64,000 nucleotides of DNA from Eulemur rufifrons (GCF_041146395.1 NC_090999.1:69941001-70005000); one strand, 5' to 3'. Numbered from the stretch's first letter, positions 35,426 to 49,058 are shown. Numbers and translations are program-made. The notes: generated by a model not told the origin, from the sequence alone.

Positions 35426-36579
35426 CAAAATGCCAAACATTTCTTTGAGCAAGATCTCTTATTGCACAATATCATCTATTTCAATTCTTAGAACACAAAA
35501 GCTATGCTACATAACCGCCTGAGGGAAACTGCTCTTTTTTTTCTAACTAATCCTTGCTGATCTTTCAGGTCTGTGTCACTCCTTAAAGATGCCTTTCCTA
35601 ACCTAATTAAGTAATGAAAATTTAGAAGTAGATCATCAGAGTTTACTTATTAATATTTCAATAATATCATCAACCCATTCCACCTTCTCCACTCTCCTCA
35701 ACTATTGGCCTGTCATCTTGGTCTTTCATGATCACACAAAGATGGCTGCCACGGTAACACACAACCCAGCAGGAAGAAAGGGCATGAGCAATGTCTTTTC
35801 CTTGAGATGCTGTGATTTGCAGTCATAGAAGATGTTAGATCCGGAGCTGAGAGAGAGACACAGGAAGCCTCACATGTAGCAAAATGCTGGGTGCAGATGG
35901 GTGGAGGCCAAAAAAAGCATCCACGAGAGAAAAGGGGAGAGACTTGGGTTTTACTGAGAGTTTCTCTGGGGCTGGGGGGTAAGTAAGTGGGCCAGAAAAG
36001 CCGCTTGTAATGAATTCTTTTTCAAACAACCAGCTCCTAGGACCCCTGCCCCAGTCACATCCAACCTTCAGCTCCCGCGTTGTCCTTATGAGAAGAGCTA
36101 GGGAGGGATAAACTTTGTCCCAGTGGGGGCATGGGGGAAGGAATGCTGGCTGTAGCTGTCTCATAGATTACAAAGTCTGGGGACTCTCCAGATTCCTGCG
36201 GCTATTGTTTTCCAAGCCTAAATTTTGCATTAATCACATTCTATCCTATACATACTTTTCAGGTTCCCAGCTGGAACAAACCTTACAGAAGAAATGCCTC
36301 ACAAAAATCTTCTTGCCCAAAAATGGGTTACATGGCCTGGCATAGCTGCTAGAGAAGTAGCGGAAATATGTAGCCACCAAACAGAAATGGGGTTGGCCTT
36401 CTGTTAGCAATGGAAATTGGGAGAATAACTCCGGGAAAGGGTACTTACAGTGACTGTTACATACCTTTTTTATTTAGCTCAGTGATGAATACTTGGTTAT
36501 TCTTCAGCAAATGTTCAATGTATGAATAAAGGGATGGACTAGGTTATAAAAGAGAAAGAGTTAACTTTGGCATCTTTTT
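35426..36579. other. Unannotated, moderate GC
   Basis: 35820-36200 is less AT-rich than the surroundings and has short overlapping open frames on both strands, a composition effect. No splice-bounded exon could be supported. Confidence 0.45.
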
Positions 36580-36887
36580 TTAACACATTGACTGCCACAC
36601 TAGAAAATTTTTCTTTTCCTTGGAGCCACGGTGTTTTGTTATGAAAACAGAACAAAAACTTTGAAAACAAAACAATCCTTTCTAATTTAATGAAAAATTT
36701 ATTAACTTCTATTCATTTAATCCATGTTTTTAGAATTAAATTGCCATTGTTAATTATAATAATAAGAACATCAACAAGTAAGATTTTCATGAACCAGTTG
36801 CAGGGTTTTGCTCAGGTTTTCTTCAGGAGGCCCTGGGCTCTAAACTAGCATGAGTTAAATACAACTCACATGGCAGTTATGTGTTAA
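36580..36887 (+). mobile_element. piggyBac-like MITE, copy 1
   Basis: A 308-bp element is bounded by TTAA on both sides (36580-36583 and 36884-36887). Left end TTAACACATTGACTGCCACA; right end, read in complement, TTAACACATAACTGCCATGT, giving terminal inverted repeats of about 16-18 bp. TTAA flanks are the hallmark of piggyBac transposons. There is no open frame, so it is non-autonomous. The whole element is homologous, in reverse, to 53930-54215 (shared internal phrases GAATTAAATTG, AACCAGTTGCAGGGTTTTGC, GGCCCTGGGCTC), confirming the boundaries. The class assignment is inferred from TTAA and the inverted repeats. Confidence 0.8.
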
Positions 36888-36899
36888 ACATAACTCTTG

Positions 36900-37075
36900 C
36901 TCTTTTTCTTACTGATTTCGATGGTTTAGGTCAAATTGTTTAATATGTGCCTAACTTTTCCTCATTTGTAAAATGATGATAATTTTCTTCTGGGATGTAG
37001 CCAGGGTTAAAAGATTATACCAATATGTAAAGCATCCTTTACACACTTGGTATATAGTGGATATTTTACAATAAG
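36900..37075 (-). mobile_element. MIR SINE
   Basis: The plus strand CTCATTTGTAAAATGATGAT, then TGTAAAGCATCCTTTACACA, is the complement of the MIR core and 3' flank order. Confidence 0.65.
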
Positions 37076-40000
37076 AAGAAAACTGTAAAATTTATGCCTT
37101 GTAACACACAACAGTTGAATAAGGAAGCGGTATACAAGCAAGCATGCCTCTGTGCTCTGTTTTTGGGTATGCGTGGCTTTCTGGTATATACTGAAGGGAA
37201 GGCCAGTCCAGAGGCAGAGGGAAGCTGCTGGTGCCGGCAGGTAAGTGCTGTGCTCACCATCTGGAACTCCACTGCTGTTTAAGCTCTTCCTTCCTCCTTG
37301 AACTCATTTAAGTAAATCCACTCAGACTACTGCATATTTTTAAACCCATATATTCTACTAAAGATAGAAGAATAGGGCAGAGCCTGGAGACATATTTTGC
37401 CCCTCCTACACTCTTGTCATTTTGTTTAGTCTTCTTTTCATCCAAGATAAACAAGGCTTGCCTATTCAGACCCATCTTTTGTTAACATTTATGCTAGCAC
37501 TGTGGTTGGGCTAACTGGGTGTGATTTTCTAAGGATAAATACTATTATCAAAATGTAAGAGGAGCTTCCCATAAGAGTGCTTTATAAAATACCAGGCATA
37601 ATATGAGTATTTACTCAGTGTGGTGGGCCATGGACAAACTGTTGCTTACAAAGCCCTTAGCCTGGAAATGTATGTGTGTAGCAAATCCTATGTGTAAGAC
37701 CTTATGTTAAATTGAACAAATCCAAGACGTGTGTTATGGTTATAAATCTAATATTGGGAACACAGAAATGAGGTCTCTGGAACAAGCAGTTCCAGTGTGG
37801 TTTCATTGTTATGGAGGCCAGCCACATGGTCCGGCTTGCTGGATAGAGGTACTGAGGGCAAGTTGATCCAGAGTTTCCCTGACATAGGATGATGCCGGAA
37901 CTGTTTATTATAACCACAAATAACAAGACTCAGACTCCCAGCTCATTTACAAGTGCTGTGAAAACAAATTTTCTCTGAAAACATACAATGTTTTCATTTA
38001 CACAGTATCCTTCTTCTGTCAAGTCTGTTATGTAAACCTGACACCATTCTCATCACACCCTGAGTTTATGAAGTATTCAGATGAAAATTATGGAATTGAA
38101 CACATACAACAGATACTATTTTTTACTTTTCAGAGGGTGAAAATGTTATTTCTCTTTAATGTTACTTCCTATTATATCCCTCTCCGATCATTTGCAATGC
38201 TATTACATTTCTATAAAAATTTTTACCTTTGATACATTTTAAAAATCTTAAAATGGCATATCATAAAATATGCTTTTAGAGCAAGCTACTTTTACTGTTA
38301 TAGCTCTCAAATAAATCATAAATCAGAAGAGAAATTACTTTTTCTTTATTAGGTAGTTTATGTATATTAAGCTCTATAAAAGACACATTGGACCATCAAG
38401 TGAATTTGAATACTGAATACTATGTTAAGAAACAAGTAAAAAGAATTATATTCAGTTTCTCTCCTTATTAAACACTTCCTTTAAAAACTGATTTCTTAAA
38501 TAAACTATTATAGACAGGATGATGCTGATTCTATCCTAGAAGCATCATGAGCACTCTAAACACTATAAAACTTTCTATCAGTTTTAGAATTGCAAAGTAT
38601 ATTATTAACCTGATTCTTAGAATACTATGCATTTTGTGCACTAAAGGAAAGCATAATTTTCTGAAGTGAATTTTCAGAAATGTAGTTCATCAAGATGCTC
38701 AGAGTATAACACAATTCTATGGTCCATTATGTTTGGAGATCATATAGCTTCTCTGGAGATGCAACATATATTAAATTATATTAAAGGCCTCAATAAACTC
38801 TGAAACAAAGTATATATGAAGATTTAAGTTAGTTTAACTTACAGTTTTCCATCTTTAATTTATCCGAGAAACTTCTTCCTCTACCTCACAATCAAAACTA
38901 TTCAGTATAATTAGGATCCCACAGAATTTATATTCAGGAAAACTAAAGTAAGCTAAAGTTCAAACCAGCACTATATGCCTGCGAGAACATCTGATAAAAA
39001 TCCTAAAAGCCTCTGTGGAATAAAGCATGCTGTATAAAAGTGTCTGTTTCTGACAGGAAGAAAGATCAGGGACATGGAAACCCTCATTGGTTGTGACATA
39101 CAATGAAAACTTTGTCAAGTTATTTCACTAACGTTGCTTAATCTTGCCTTAAAAGGTAGTTACCAACATAGTGTTGAGTTCTCTAGTTGTTTTTTATATC
39201 TATAATATGATGAAAATATAAACTTCTCCTGGTATCATCTGTTTTATTGTATCATATATTTTACTGATTTTATGTGATTTATGGCATTTATGGTATTGAT
39301 ACCACAGTATTAATTTTTTATTACCTTGAATGTGGCTCCATGTATTATACCATTTTATCAACAGTAACAACCAATATAAATACTTTCAAAAGTTACTTGG
39401 GTCATGTTCTTAGATTTGCCATTTATCTTGTATAATTTTCAACTAGGTGATTACCAAAATTTAAATATACAACTCACATAATTTATTTCAGTTATCACAT
39501 AGTAATACTTTTGTAAACATACTTGGAAAAATTCTGTGTGATTTATCTTTAGCACATTTTAAGGTATTTGTCTTTTTTGAGAGTAATGATGGACTTAGAT
39601 CCTTTTAAAGAATCACCTTGATACAGTTGACTACAAGTACTATTTCTTTTTATGAAGCTCAAATTGTCATCATTTGGCTGGTGAGAACTTGGATACTCTG
39701 ACCCCTTCGTTCTTATTAGCAGTATTTTAGACATCATCCAGATTTTCTTTGCTTTCAGGCAGTCATGAGATGTCTTTGGGTTATCTTGACTTTTTTTCCC
39801 CAAAGTATTGATTTTGTTGTCTCTTAGTTAGGATGATATCTGAGGTACAAATTTGGGTGCTGAGGTTCACTGAAAATATCCCTATCTAAGAAGTGGCAGG
39901 CAGAGTGACACCAGAAGTTTCAGAAATTCTTTTATGTCTGATAAAAGATTTATTTTATTAATAGATCACAAAATAATATTTATTTTTCTAACTATTTTAA

Positions 40001-42689
40001 ATTTACACAGTTATTAGCCTTTCTGATATAAACTTTATTCAATGCATTTCCCATTTGGTTGAGTTAGCAGCTTATATATCTTTTCTGTCATTAGAAATTT
40101 TAAAAATCAACTTTAATATACCATGCTATTTTTAATATCTATTTTTCTAAATATCAAATAATATTAATTAAATATCAAAGAATGTTAATTGAATAATGGT
40201 TAATTTTCCATTCATATCACTCAATGATTTAGGTAATTATGCAGCCAGCGTAAAAGAGAGTAGCAATTTTTGAAATTTTTCCATGAGCTATTTGACATTG
40301 AAAATAACTCAGAACCCAATTGTTTGCTGACTTTTAAAATAATTTGTGTAGATGCATGCCAAAATACAGTTTGGATCTAAATATAATGATCAGAATTATG
40401 CCTAATATTAATGTGCCATTATAAGTGTAGTCTGGCAGGATTTCTGGGGGACTGAACAAGGGACAGGGGTTCCAGCAGCTCTTGCCTATTCCTGTATTGT
40501 GTAGTTGGCTAGAAATAACTGGAAGTGTGAACACAAAGAAGTGATATGAGTGGTTATGGTAAATGGTCCAAAGTTTCTTTAATTAGAATGTCTCTAGAAT
40601 AATAGGATAAAAATTCTGAATAAAAGTGAGGAAATTGATGTTATATAAGGAATAACAAAGTTGCAAGCAAATTACAGGAAATGACCCTTGAATAATTCTC
40701 AAGCTTGTTTGCAATTGATAAGTGCATTCCTGAAATACTGAAAATGTTATCATAGACTAGACATTAAGGAACCTGAGAAAAACCACACTGTGGTATTTAT
40801 TTATCAGGCATGATGATGTGAAACAATGAGGACTTTCCTTTGTATGTAATAATGAGGGATAATATTCAGTATGCAAGTAAAAAATAAATTAAACAATTTT
40901 GATAACTGCTTTCAGGACAAAACCCAGGCACCGCAAATACATACACACACATAAACAAAGCATGTATGTATGTTTAAGATCATCTTAACAAAAAAAATTA
41001 ATACCAAATTAAATTTAGGCAAAAATCCATGGCTCTGTGTTATACACAATCAAGCTAACATCATAATAAATATCCTGTAATAAGTTACACGATGAGAACT
41101 GACACTTTTGCTTTATTAGTAAATAATTATTACATACTTGGATAATATTCATTATTGCTATGACCAGATTAATCTAAATATTTACTAAACTCATAAATTC
41201 ACACTGTGATAATAATGTGTTAAATAATGTGTAATAGTTTGAAATGACAAGTTTTGCAAACAGATGTTCATAAAGCATTTTTAAATGCATAATTATATTG
41301 AAAAGCAATATCCTATTCAATCATTTGTATATGAATTTAACTTGTTGTACTATTAATACTAAATGAACTGAATTACTTGTTTTGATTGTTTCAAATTGCT
41401 TCTCATATTAAGATCATTCTAAAATAATATATGATTTTCTTGAGCCTCAGTTCTTTTTCTCAGAAAATAATTTGCATTTTTTCCACATCAATATTAAGGA
41501 CTGTTATTGATTTGTCAGCTTCTAATTGTGTCATCATTAATCTTGTTTCAAAGGAAGAAATATTTAAAAACTTGGTTTTTGTTTTGTACAGCCACTGTAC
41601 GTAATGAAAACTGATTGATAGCTAATTTTATATCAATGCAAGATATTTTCATTTCCAATCTTATAACCAATATTGATAAAAACATGTTCTTTGAGTTAAG
41701 TGAAAACACACAGATGGTATCCAAATTCAGACAAGATGTTGGCACTTTACTTTTATTTGGAGAAGAATATGTCCTTCCAGGAAAGCTTTAATAAATGGAA
41801 CAAGCATTACCAGACAGTATGGAATGCTGGCAGGAAAAGAATATGCTAAAAATAGTATTTTTACATTGCCTATGACTATGAAATAACAGATGTTTTCCTG
41901 AGGAAAAAAGCTAGCTCCAAGATGATGTAATCACACTTTTGAATAGAACACCAAAACATTTAAAGGGGAACGTAATACATTTGTAATAAAATAAAAATGT
42001 GATCTTTTCACTTGAGAGGGAAACAAACACAGTGCAGTGAGGCAGAGAGGTCTTCACTGACTAGTCATCTTTGGAGCTAAATTTCAGAAACAGAAAGGTG
42101 ATGTATAAAACGGTGTCCACCCTCACTTTGTAAGATTTAATTTATAATGTGCTAGATACTGATAGTTAATAGTATGTTAATTTTATCCTCTTCAGTGTTA
42201 ATTTGTGAAGGCATTAGTTGAACGACAAGTCTTATTCCTGGAAGAAGTTTATTTCTGCACAGCCCTTTGATTTTTATGAAGCCTCAGAGTATTGTCCAGG
42301 TGCCTGACTTGGAGGTAGGTGGCTTGCTCTTTTAAGGTGACACTTTTTGAAGCTATTGCAAAAGGTATTTTTACTAAAACTTTTTAAAAATTATTTTTTC
42401 TATACCTCTCATATTGAAACTTTAGGTAATAAAGTTTGGAAGAAATGAAAGAAGTACTTCTTGGGAAAACGGGACTACCCCACAAAATGTATTTGATCTG
42501 AGAGATAATGCTAACTTAAGATATAAATACTGCAAAAAAGAGTTTGAATTAAAATCACAAATGGAAGAGTATAATATCCAAAAGCACTAGGATGTTTGCG
42601 AGGGCACTTTTACCTGAATTTTGCTATTGAACAGATGGAATATAAAGTCAAAGTTTCAGGATGGAAAAACATTAATCAAAATAGCTTTC
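37076..42689. other. Long AT-rich stretch with no gene and no secure repeat
   Basis: The longest stretch of the window without a securely named element. Local simple tracts occur (CATACACACACATAAAC near 40940). Short open frames up to 84 codons (for example 39549-39803 on the minus strand) lack recognisable motifs. If functional non-coding elements exist here, cross-species conservation would be needed to see them. Confidence 0.45.
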
Positions 42690-42830
42690 CTTAAGCAGTA
42701 AAAATATCAAATGCATGCTAGACACATTGTGTTTATTTCAGAGATGGGAAAACTGAGTTTACAGAAGTGAGTCACCTGCCCAAGGGAAAAGATATTAAGT
42801 GACTGAGTCAGTAGAGAAAATATTTAGAGC
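42690..42830 (+). mobile_element. MIR SINE
   Basis: GAGATGGGAAAACTGAGTTT, GTGAGTCACCTGCCCAAGGG and GTGACTGAGTCAGTAG match the MIR core in the sense orientation. Confidence 0.75.
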
Positions 42831-43159
42831 TTTTTAGGGTGGTGTGATTTCTGCACAATATGATTGACTTTATATCTGATCAAATTTTATAAGTAGGATG
42901 GGGATTTCCAGATTTTCTTCACGTTATCCCAACCTTGCCTGAGATGGATATGAGGATCTCATGGCCTGGCCTTATAGCATCTGCTTTTCTTAAAAGTGTC
43001 TCTTATGTTCAAAATCACAGATTTTTTTCCCAGGAACAGATAGCCTGTTGTGCTGTTAAGAAAAATGAGAAATGCTTCCATTCTAGAACCACATAGCCAG
43101 GGAACTAACTATGCTGATAATATCAGTCATCATGTACTGTCATGTACCTATGTCTCTTA

Positions 43160-43345
43160 TGTCTCCTGTATTATGCTAAAGATAAATATTCATATAAATT
43201 ATTTTTCATCTTCAGTAGCAACCCTGAAGAAAAGGCACCCATTCTAGTTTTTCATGAAGACATTGAGGTTTAGAGAAGTATTGCTTCTACAGTCACATGG
43301 CAAGTCAATGGTAGAGGTAGCATGATTTATCTGCCAGGTGGGAAA
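43160..43345 (+). mobile_element. MIR SINE
   Basis: GTAGCAACCCTGAAG, AAGACATTGAGGTTTAGAGA and AGTCACATGGCAAGTCAATG follow the MIR core and 3' half in order. A second plus-strand MIR within 500 bp of the one at 42690, but a separate copy. Confidence 0.75.
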
Positions 43346-43788
43346 AGAAGAAGAAATAAAAAATAAACTGTCGTTGCTGGAATAAAAACTTTTGGAATCG
43401 TTTTGGAATAAAAACTTGCTCTAACTATGCTATATGGCTAGCCTCTCACCTTTTGATTATATAAGAACTACAACCTATGTTCTTGTAATCATTGCACAAT
43501 TCTCAACTGATTAATTAACATACACTTGCTACAACAATTTCTGAATATTTCCTTTTTGCTTTAATTTTTCACTCATATAAAAGAACCTCTATAATAGTGT
43601 CCACCTCCATATCCCTAGATATATCACAGGTTGGTTTAGTTTTACTCTGTATTTAAGTAAGAGTATATATTATATGTATGTTTAAATAATAGATATTTAG
43701 ATGTACATATATGGCTCTCTAGCTGATCAGATTGAATTATAATGATTTTTATTTAGGAGATTTATCTGGTAAAATATGGCATCTTTGA

Positions 43789-44255
43789 TGATGGGTCAAA
43801 TTCTGTCCCCCCAGAATTCAGATACTGAAATCCTAACATCCAGTACCTAAGAATGTGAACTTATTTGGAAAGGGTCACTGCAGAAGTAATTAGTCAAGTT
43901 AAGGTGAGATCATACTGAAGTAGGGTGGGTTCCAATCTATTATGATTGATGTCCTCATAAAAAGGGTAAATTTGGACACAGACAAATGCACACAAAGAGA
44001 ATGACATGTGAACATGAAGGCGGAGATGAGGTGATGAGTCTGCAAGCCAAGAAACAGCAAAGTTCACTAGCAAGCCTACAGAAACTAGGAGAGAAGCACG
44101 GAACAGAGTCTCCCTCACAGCATCAGAAGGAACCAACCCTGTCAAAACCTTGATCTTGGACTTTTCACCTCCAGAACTGTGAAACAACGAATTTATATAT
44201 TTTTAAGTTGCTAAAATTGAGGTACTTTGTTATGGCACCTCAGGAAACTAATACA
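43789..44255 (+). mobile_element. MLT1-type LTR (ERVL-MaLR)
   Basis: Begins TGATGGGTCAAATTCTGTCC and ends CTCAGGAAACTAATACA. It includes GAATGTGAACTTATTTGGAA, TTGATGTCCTCATAAAAAGG and CCTCCAGAACTGTGAAACAA. More diverged than the 34201 copy. The 97-codon minus frame inside it is incidental. Confidence 0.9.
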
Positions 44256-45797
44256 GTAAGCTTTACTCTAAGACGTGGTCCTGGCTCTTAATGTTTGGCC
44301 TTCCCAGTTTCCAGGAGTATTAAAAATGCGTCAAGCAGGTCCCAAGAGACTCCTCTTCCACCAGCATTGCTCATCCTCTAATATGTGTTCTTCTTGCAGT
44401 CCTTGATCAGCCCCTTCTGGTAAGCTGTGGCTGATCTCAGTCTGCAAATGTGCCGTGCAGATTTCAATCATGGGCTTACAGAGGACCCCCATCCTGACTT
44501 ATGAATTTCAGTCTCTGCACAGCATACTCTCCAGCACAATGGGGCACCCTTGCTCTGCAAAACCCCAATCTCTGCATAGACTTAAGAAACTTGTCTCCAG
44601 GAGAAGCTGGGGTGATTGTGGAGCTCACATCATGGAAGTTCAGGGATTGCAGCTTTCCACTGACTGTTGTCCACTTCCTGAAACCAGATGCCTCATACGC
44701 TTTGTCCAATTTTACAGTTGCTTACAGCAGCAGAACTATTTCAGTTCCAGTTATTCTGTCAAGGCCAACCTGTGTCTTTAAAGGTGTAACAGGAAATCTA
44801 ATCATTTAGGTGTTGATAAGCTATATCTAAATTCCTATGGAATTCTGACTATAAAACTACATCACACCATCCCTATAGCTAATCTAATTTTTTTGGTTGA
44901 TAGCAATCCTCCTGTCTTCTTTTTTCTCCATAGTTTATTTTCAGAGGAAATATGAAAATAGAAAATCTATAAAACTGTAGAGGCCCAATATGTAATTTCT
45001 TTTTTAGAACCATGATGAAAGTGACCCCATTCCATTCTAGATGTTGATCTGAAATCTCTTTGTTTATAATGTGAGATAAAAGTCTAAGACCTCAGTTTAG
45101 GTGGTAGGTAAACAGACCCGCACACAGCTGGTGCAAACCAGAGCAGACGACCTCAGTTACCTCTAAATCATGAATGTATCGTTATAATACTAAAGGTCAC
45201 TCCACCAAGTGACATTGCCATCATTTTCTGTAGTGGGATGGGGAACCTGCAGCATCAGGGCAACACGTGGCCTTCTCGATCCTTGTGAGGGCTTTTGACT
45301 GAATCCTAATTCTACAGAACAAATCCTGCCCAGATGAGCAGGTGGAGGTCCTGGACGTCAAGGTGGACCTCCCAGGTGGGTGGAGGTCACAGGATTGTCT
45401 TCCACAGATCATCAACTGTAGTTGAACAGTAATTGCCTGAAGCTGAGAACCCACCCTTTAAAAGCTCTGTATTTCTGCTTGTTGGAAGGATGATGGCATT
45501 TTTCAGACAATAATATCCATCTTCTTCATTTGCCTGCAAATTACTAGACTTCTCTTTCCTTCTACCCCCCAAAAATAATCCCTCCCTCACAAATATTTTT
45601 AACCTTGTTTTAAATGTTTGAAAAAGGTAATAAAATCCTTTAAAACACTGAATGATATTTATATGTCTGTTGTCATTTTCAAAGATTTATCAATTCTTTT
45701 GATTTCAGGCATAACTGACAGATTAACTAAGGCTAAGAACTCCCTTCCATTTCAGGAGATTGTTAGGCCTAGTGAGAGTGTACCAAATGTTTACAGT
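44256..45797. other. Unannotated, locally GC-richer
   Basis: 44280-44820 is GC-richer and holds overlapping open frames of about 77-108 codons on both strands, with no recognisable domain or splice context. It may be an old LTR or L1 5' segment. 45335-45395 has repeated GGTGGAGGTC / GGTGGACCTC phrases that can pair. No gene call. Confidence 0.4.
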
Positions 45798-45873
45798 GGG
45801 TTTTTGTTTTGTTTGTTTTTTGTTGTTGTTGTTGTTTTCTTTCTTTTCTTTTTTTTTTTTTTTTTTTTTTTTG
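45798..45873. repeat. T-rich / (TTG)n tract with 24-base T run
   Basis: (TTG)n at 45821-45836 and an uninterrupted T run at 45849-45872. The run of Phe codons in the overlapping 121-codon open frame (45618-45983) is produced by this tract, so that frame is not a gene. Confidence 0.9.
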
Positions 45874-46669
45874 CTATTACCACCAAAGATGTATATTTTC
45901 AGGTTTGGTACCTAGATTCGCTCCTAAATGGTTCTAAACTTTACAGTAAAAGAATTCTTTGTCTTTTTCAAAGTGAAATGTGAAGAAGTTTTTAGTTTAA
46001 GTATAGTATTGACTTGAAAAATATTAGCCCTTTTTAATAAAAATTTACAATTTTAGGTAGATCAAAATTCTAGCTTAAGACTTAACATAAAGCATGTGAT
46101 CTATCTGTCTTGAATTAAATAATACCTGCTACATATAAATATCCTTTAAGAGACCCTTTGAACCCACAAGTTTTGGGAATATAATATTTAGAACTGTTTT
46201 GAAACTTTAACCTGTTGTCATTCTGTACACAATAAATCAAAAGAATTACCTAAGTTGTCCAAGTTGCTGGCACCAAAACCCAGGATGTTCTTTCTATTAA
46301 TAAAACACAATTTGATAATTTTCTTCTTTTGTCTTAATCTAAAATGAATGTCACTTAGTATTGACATTGAAGGATTTTGGACATTCAGTTCCTGACCCTT
46401 CGTCTTTGAAGCAGTTATGCATTATGTTGAAGCATATCTCCACGTCTGCAATGCCCTTCTATCAGTACTGCATTTCTTGTATTTTCCTTATCTAATTTAT
46501 ACATAACTCTTGTTCTAATTTAGAATAAGCTCTTATCTGAATGCTTCTGTCTCCTCTCTATTTTCATAAAAGTTTGTAGGTGAATTGTAACATTTTAATA
46601 TATCATTTAATAAAGAATAAAATATTTTAATATGCATGGTCCTTGATTTACTGGTCTCTCTCCTGAACT
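45874..46669. other. Unannotated AT-rich stretch
   Basis: Nothing recognised. Confidence 0.5.
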
Positions 46670-46830
46670 ATTTTGTAAGCCTTTTGTGGGTAAAAAGCAT
46701 GTCATGTGGCACTTTCTATCCTATAATAGCACCTTACCTTGAACCACAGTGTCTAATAAGTGTTTGGTGAATGAGTAAATGTACGAACAACAGTGCCTCA
46801 CAGGTGCTTAGGAAATATTCACAGAATAAA
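46670..46830 (+). mobile_element. L2 LINE 3' end
   Basis: TTTTGTAAGCC, CACAGTGTCTAATAAGTGTT and TGGTGAATGAGTAAATG follow the L2 3' end order, with a second degraded AACAGTGCCTCACAGGTGCT after it. Confidence 0.55.
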
Positions 46831-47339
46831 GTGCATAAGGAAATATAAAAGGAAATCTCTCTCCTTTGTTACATATACTCTTATTTTACTTAGAAAGTGA
46901 AAAGGATATCTATATGTTAAACAAAAATTTGGGATTTTATATTTCATATGCATTTTGAAAAATTAGTTGTCTTAGTTTTACTTAGTTTCTTCACTGAAAA
47001 CTCAGAAGTATCACAAATACAACGTTTAGGAAATGGCACAAACCACCACTAGCAGAAGACAGATCCTAAATTTTCCTGCAGCACATTTCTTATTAGTGAT
47101 CACAATCCCCCAGTAACATTATCCCAAAGCTTCATTAATCTTTTAGAATTCAAAATATCATGGTTAGAAATATCATCAAAACAAAAACAAAGATCAAAAT
47201 ATACAGCCTTTTCACTCCATTCAAAAGCTACTATTTCTGCTTGAATAAATAGCATCATTAAATGCCTAACTTGCATTTTTAATACCACACAGTATATGTG
47301 AGTTTTCTTTTTTTTTAATCTATTTGGCCAGTCATTTGA
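46831..47339. other. Unannotated AT-rich stretch
   Basis: Nothing recognised. Confidence 0.5.
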
Positions 47340-48650
47340 GAGGAGCATTCAGTCTGTTAAAATTAATTGATAGCATTGATATATGGGACGTCGGTCTGTT
47401 CATCCTTTTGGGTAGTCCCTTATTGCTTTATTTTACCTCTTGTTCTATTATTTTATAAAAGCTGTGAGTTTGGGAGGTTTTTTTTTTAGGTGGTTTTACA
47501 CTGGTGGGTATTTGTTATACTGATTTGTGTATAATGCTGTCCTTAGTATTTCATGCAGGGCAGGTCTAGTCATGGCAAATCCCCTTAGTGTTTGCTTGTC
47601 TGGAAAAGACTTAATTTCTCTGTCTATTGTGAAACTTAGTCTTGCAAGATACAAAAATTCTAGGCTGGCCGTTGTTTTGTTTAAGCCAATTGAAGATGAG
47701 GCCCCTATTCCTTCTGGCTTGTAAGGTTTCTGCTGAGAAGTCTGCAGTCAGCCCGATGGGTTTTCCTTTATAGGTTGTTTGATGTTTTCATCTTGCTGCT
47801 TGCAGAATTTTCTCCTTCATTTTGTTTTTTGGCCAGGTTGATTACTATGTGTCTCAGAGATGACTCGTTTGCTGTGAATCTTCCTGGTGTTTGATGTCCA
47901 TCTTGTATCTGTATGACTGAATTCTGGTGATACCTGGGAAGTTTTCCTCAATAATTTCCTCAGATAGGTTTTCCATGCTTTTAGTCCTTTCTTCTTCTCC
48001 CTCAGGGATACTTCTTCCTTCTTTTGCCCCAGGAATACCTATATTCAAAGATTAGTTCAATTCACATAGTCCCATATCTCTTTCAGTGATTGCTCAGACA
48101 TTTTTAGACTCTTCTCTGCCTCTTTGAATAACTGTTATCTTGAGCATCTTGTCTTCAAGCTTGGAGATTCTTTCTTCTCCTTGGTTTAGCCTGTTATAGA
48201 TTTCTGCTGTATTTTGAAATTTTCTAAATGACTTTTTCATTTCTTTACGTTCCATTATACCCGTTTCTATGTTGTCTAGCTCTCTAGTGATTTCTTCACA
48301 TTTTTCATTAATTTCCTGAAATATTTTTTGGCTTCTTTCTGTTGGCTTTCAGCTTTCTTTTCAATTACTTTCATCTTATTTGCCATCCATATTCTGAATT
48401 CCATTTCTGTCATTTTGGCAATTTCCTGGTGGGTGGACTCCAGTACTGTAGCTCCACGGTGTTTTCATGGGAGTGTCAAACTATTTTGTTTTTTCATGTT
48501 GCCAGGGTTCTTTTACTGGTTTCTTCTCATCTGGCTCCTCTTCTCTTGGTTCTGGGTTAGTAAGATTGCGGGGCACCTGGATTTTTTCTCAGGCCAGGAA
48601 GCAGAGAAGTAAAAGGGACCTTATGAAGAGCCTCTAGTAACTCACACCTC
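47340..48650 (-). pseudogene. L1 ORF1 region with 5' UTR remnant, no ORF2
   Basis: On the minus strand this is an L1 5' portion. ORF1 encodes the RNA-binding L1 nucleic-acid chaperone that coats L1 RNA in the cytoplasm. From about 48530 the decayed frame runs through an N-terminal region, a Glu/Lys-rich coiled-coil part (minus frame over 48220-48440: MTEMEFRIWMANKMKVIEKK) and the RNA-recognition domain (47854-48048: GEEERTKSMENLSEEIIEEN). A C-terminal domain follows, whose complement reads GAAACCTTACAAGCCAGAAG near 47730. Several stops break it. About 48536-48650 is probable 5' UTR. ORF2 and the L1 3' end are absent, so this is either a HAL1-like ORF1-only element or a 5' fragment left by deletion. 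Confidence 0.75.
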
Positions 48651-49058
48651 ATTGAAATTGTCAGAAATGAAACCTTGGGTCCATCATATGAGAGTAAAGA
48701 AGTGTAGCCCATGGAGGAAGAACCCCAGCCCCCCAGCATTTAGGCGATCTAAAGTATCTGTTTAAGAAAAAGGGAAAGATAAAAATGTTGACATTTTTGC
48801 TAACTTTTCTTTGATTATTTATTTTCTCTATAGGATGGAGAGACAACTCCTTAGTAAGGATTTCTCCAGGCTATTGCCTCTTCTACAAATATTTTAAATA
48901 GAAATACAGAAAATTACATGGACGATATAGGATCTCTGTAATAATTCTCAAACATAAAGAAACATAAAATATACTAATTTCTCAGATGATAAAATTTTAA
49001 CATGGAGCAGTCTAACAGGGAGGACCAGAGAAATGTCATTTAATTAGATGTATCAAAA
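48651..49058. other. Unannotated spacer
   Basis: AT-rich, nothing recognised. Confidence 0.5.

Noticed and set aside
44455..44809. Overlapping open frames of about 77-108 codons on both strands in a GC-richer patch, considered as an exon
   Set aside because: No recognisable protein motif, no convincing splice sites, and open frames on opposite strands indicate composition rather than selection.
45618..45983. 121-codon open frame with a poly-Phe stretch
   Set aside because: The Phe run is a 24-base T tract; composition artefact.
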